Origin: Cavia porcellus
Lineage: Eukaryota > Chordata > Mammalia > Rodentia > Caviidae
Assembly (NCBI RefSeq): GCF_034190915.1
Contig: NW_026947507.1
Coordinates: 31,548,001-31,612,000, forward strand
DNA: 64,000 nt
Reading direction: 5' to 3'
Positions 61,065 through 64,000 of this stretch are shown here, piece by piece; the first letter of the stretch is position 1, and the number at the start of each line of letters is the position of its first letter. The position numbers and the translations under genes are program-made. Under the pieces are notes generated by a model. It worked only from the letters and a program-made list of their open reading frames with translations, did not search any database and had not been told where the DNA came from.

Positions 61065-61432
61065 ATCCATTTTCTACTGCTAGGAACAATTAAGTTGTGA
61101 GTAAAAGATGTTATTTTGGATCATGCCAGGCCTATGGGCTGTACTGCTAATGACCTTGTGCCGACAGAGGTGAAGGTAGTGCAGGGAGCCACGTGATGAG
61201 AGATGGGGAGGACATGTGTACATTTCCCCTGGTTTCTCCTTATTCTTATAAAGTTACCAGATTTAATCAGGAGGTCCACACTAGATGTTCTTATCTCACC
61301 CGAATTAACTCTGAAGGTCAATATTCTCAACACTGTGGAAAATATAATTTTCCATCTTCTTAATATCTCACAATGAGACTCAAATTTCAATGAGTAAGCC
61401 ATGTGGGATACACCATAGCATATTGAAACCAT
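61065..61432 (-). mobile_element. MLT/MaLR-type LTR (antisense)
   Basis: 'Ctgtattaatccattttcta', 'ctgctaggaacaattaag', 'cttataaagttaccagattt' and the end 'gaaaccatagca' follow antisense MaLR order, more diverged than the copies at 43.5 or 59.6 kb. Minus frame 61121-61432 lies inside it. Confidence 0.55.
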
Positions 61433-61439
61433 AGCAATT

Positions 61440-62610
61440 CTGTTATTCTTAGTTTCTTAATAATTATTATCACCTGTACTGAATAACCAGCATCCTCCAG
61501 GTATTAGTGTGGTTGGTGGAGACAGAAAAGTGAACAAAACAAACAACATGATTGTGTTCTCAGGGCTTGCCTTTCAGAGGAAAGAAACATTAACTTTTTA
61601 AAAGTCAAATATGCAGCACATCACATTTTTGTAATTGCTACATAAAAATATAAGGTGGGAAAAGTGCATACAAGTTGCTAAGAATAGATAAAAAAATTTA
61701 AATAGGATGTTAAGGAAGATGTTCTGATTTTTCAATATGGAATTTAGACAAGTACAACCTCTACTAATCCCTACACCTCAAAGATCCTCATACTTTGGAT
61801 CTCTTTCTTCAAATTTCCTAAGTCCAAATTTTGTGGATGGGACTTCCTAAAACAAGATGCACCATGCAGGGAGTCAACATGGTTTCATTTTCCTCCCTTT
61901 CTGGGCATTCTTTGACTTTCAGGCTTACGTATGGATTTGACTGGGTGCCAAGGAATGTTGGTACTCATAATTCTGGGGTCCCTGGCCAAACTTCAGTTCC
62001 AGGAGAATAGCATCACTTCTGCTGCCAAACAAATATTTCTTCCTTGTAGTTAAGAGACAATGGAAACCAGAACCGGACTGGCCTGTTGATCCAATGTGAC
62101 CATCAGAATTGGAAATTTAAAATCTTCATTGCCCTGATTTAACAATAAACAAAATGTTGCTTAATAAATCAATATGTCTTACATGAACCCAGTGTTCTAA
62201 AAATATATTTTTAATCAGACAGTTTATAGAAATACTAGTTTCACAACAAATATTTCCTTATGGTCCCACATACCAACTTTGGAGACCTGCTAATTTTTCT
62301 AAAACTATATAAACAATGACTCAAAACAGAAATATAAAACAATCATTTGTTATCTCAAAGATCAATGAGTCAAGAATTTGGACAGGTAATAACGGACCAT
62401 ATGTTACTTTTCTGCAGTGTCTAAGGTCTCAGCTGGAGGACTCCAAGTTGAGAACTACCATAATGTGAAGGCTTGCTCATTCAAATATCTGGAAATTGAT
62501 GATAAAACATTCATACACAGTTAAGATTGTTCTTTATGTCTTAGGCTGCCTCCCAAAACAGTACAATATCTCTCCAGAAAGTCTCAGTGAGAACTTCAAT
62601 TAAATAATTG
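61440..62610. other. Unique-looking DNA, no gene seen
   Basis: No gene or named repeat. Confidence 0.45.
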
Positions 62611-62614
62611 TGAG

Positions 62615-63370
62615 ATCACTGAGTCAAAAGGGGACAATTTGTATGAGGTCTTGGAGGATCACGTAAGTACATCGGCTTTACAAGGAGTGAGATGAGAAAC
62701 AGATAAAAGATTATGAACTGAAAAATAACATGAGCCTGCTTAAATTTTAAAAGGATTTTTTTCTTCAAATCTATTTGAAAATAGGTGTTAAAAGGGCCAA
62801 ATAAAAGCATCCTCTAATTAGGAAATTGCGATAACTATTCTGGTTGTGGAATGCTGAAAAATAGAATGATTCCAGATATATTTTGAAGATAGAGAAATAA
62901 AATTTGTTAGTGAATTGGTTGTGAGATATGAGAGAAAGAGAGAGACAAACAGTACTACATGGTTCAGGGGCAAGGAAATGGAAAAGACGGTGGCTGTCAT
63001 TTTACAAAGAGGAGAAAATGGTAAGGAGATATATTTTGAAGGAGAAATTAGGAGTTTGCTTCTTGGATATGTTAAGTTTGAGATTCCTACTAGATATTCA
63101 AGATGAGCTGTGAAGTAGGTGGCTGAATATGAGTCTAGAGTTCATGGGGGAGTTTCAAAGTTGGAAAAATAAACTTGGATGGTAATGACACATAGATAAA
63201 ATTTAAATGTGATTTTAGAGCTCACCACGAAAGTGAAAGCAGATGAGAATATGAGGGGCAGAGCTGTGTGGAACTGTGCATAAGGTTAGTCATCCATGAG
63301 ATTATCGAGAAACAGAGGAAGAGGGGCTCTCAGAAGTCAAGGAAGGAGAGTAGGCCGGCAGGATGTACCC
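62615..63370 (+). repeat. Possible ancient interspersed repeat
   Basis: 'Gatattcaagatgagctgtg', 'gtaggtggctgaatatgagt' and 'ctagagttcatgggggag' recall a common mammalian repeat with the phrase 'agtaggcagttggatatacgagtctggagctcagggg'. I cannot give the family name. Plus frames 62915-63106 and 62928-63113 lie in it. Confidence 0.4.
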
Positions 63371-63399
63371 CATCAACTGCTATTTCACCCAATCACTTC

Positions 63400-63720
63400 A
63401 TTTGCACTAGAATAAAAGCTCTTTGAAGGCAAAGACTTTATCTTGTCAACACCTATTCCCAGCATTTAGAATGCTTATGTTACATAACAGATGCTCAAAA
63501 AGTATTTGTTGAACAAATGAAAAATTTGTGTTATATTGAATGTCTTTTCCTTATCCACTATTAATGAAAAAATCCATCTGTTTTTCCAGGCTCAGCTCAA
63601 GTGTCATACTCTTTCCCACTGAAGTGTTCACTTATATCTACGTATTCTGAATTATGTGAGTTATACTTATACTTCAACAATGGGCTATGCTTTATTATCT
63701 TCTATATAATTTTTATTAAG
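63400..63720 (+). repeat. L2 LINE fragments
   Basis: 'Ctagaataaaagctctttga', 'ggcaaagactttatcttgtc', 'cagatgctcaaaaagtattt' and 'gttgaacaaatgaaa' match the sense L2 tail (63408-63522). A second piece at 63590-63720 ('ctcagctcaagtgtcatac') comes from a more upstream L2 region, so the two are separate or rearranged pieces. Confidence 0.7.
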
Positions 63721-64000
63721 TAGAACAATGACCTACTTTTTCCGGTAGGTTAATTGGGGGTTTTGTTTCAGAAATCCAAATGGTGATGTCAGAATTTTTC
63801 ATATCCAGATAACAATGTCAGGAGGAATGCAATGTACCTAGACAACTATTAAGTGATTAGATTGGTTATATTTTAGAGAACCAATCTGGGGGCTCATTGG
63901 GTCCCTTTGCTAGAATAAGAGGGCAAAGTGAAATAAAATGGGTATGTGGAGTGAATAAATATTTATTAATTACCTTATTTCCCATTATATACTGTCTGTT

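Overview
The window reads as nuclear DNA from a placental mammal. It is AT-rich and CpG-poor, and most recognisable sequence consists of interspersed repeats. The repeat mix points to a rodent: tRNA-derived ID-type SINEs, B1-type (7SL-derived) SINEs including dimeric B1+ID forms, L1 fragments and many MaLR-type LTRs lie on an older layer of MIR, L2 and hAT remnants. The ID and B1 copies do not look like the dominant murid subfamilies. I do not recognise the species.

I see no intact protein-coding gene, no exon set with supported splice sites and no tRNA, rRNA or other structured RNA gene. The open frames present are short and lie in repeats or unique AT-rich DNA. The only ones with recognisable protein content are two decayed pieces of L1 ORF2 C-terminus (12388-12798 and 57784-58053, minus strand). 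The window is therefore intergenic or lies within one long intron. All eight free-standing ID elements and five of six L1 loci lie on the minus strand, which weakly favours an intron of a plus-strand gene.

Layout: 1-9.6 kb is mostly unique with old MIR/L2 pieces. 9.6-14.5 kb holds a plus-strand L1 tail, a MaLR LTR and a nest in which one minus-strand L1 is inserted into an older minus-strand L1. 15.4-16.0 kb is a poly(A)-tailed retroposed insertion with a perfect 12-bp target duplication and a body I do not recognise. 17-28 kb has ID elements, MaLR LTRs, L2 and MIR. 28-36 kb has an L1 scrap, a B1 and an ID each with an exact 11-bp target duplication, a TC microsatellite, another MaLR LTR and a dimeric SINE. 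36-40 kb is mostly unique with small tandem duplications and MIR. 40-44 kb is an LTR-dense block: two direct LTRs with internal sequence and a hAT-like element between them, then an antisense LTR carrying a second hAT-like element, then another antisense LTR. 46.7-47.5 kb contains two related LTR-like sequences in inverted orientation. 49.8-50.15 kb shows an L1 tail and an ID element inserted side by side, each with its own target duplication. 55.8-56.5 kb holds a T-rich element built of about 150-bp diverged units, related to the retroposon at 15.4 kb. The remainder is L1, MaLR, ID and L2 remnants.

The most unusual item is the pair of related T-rich elements at 15.4-16.0 and 55.8-56.5 kb. 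Nothing in the window suggests genes acting together. All repeat assignments are by eye against remembered family features and need a RepeatMasker run.
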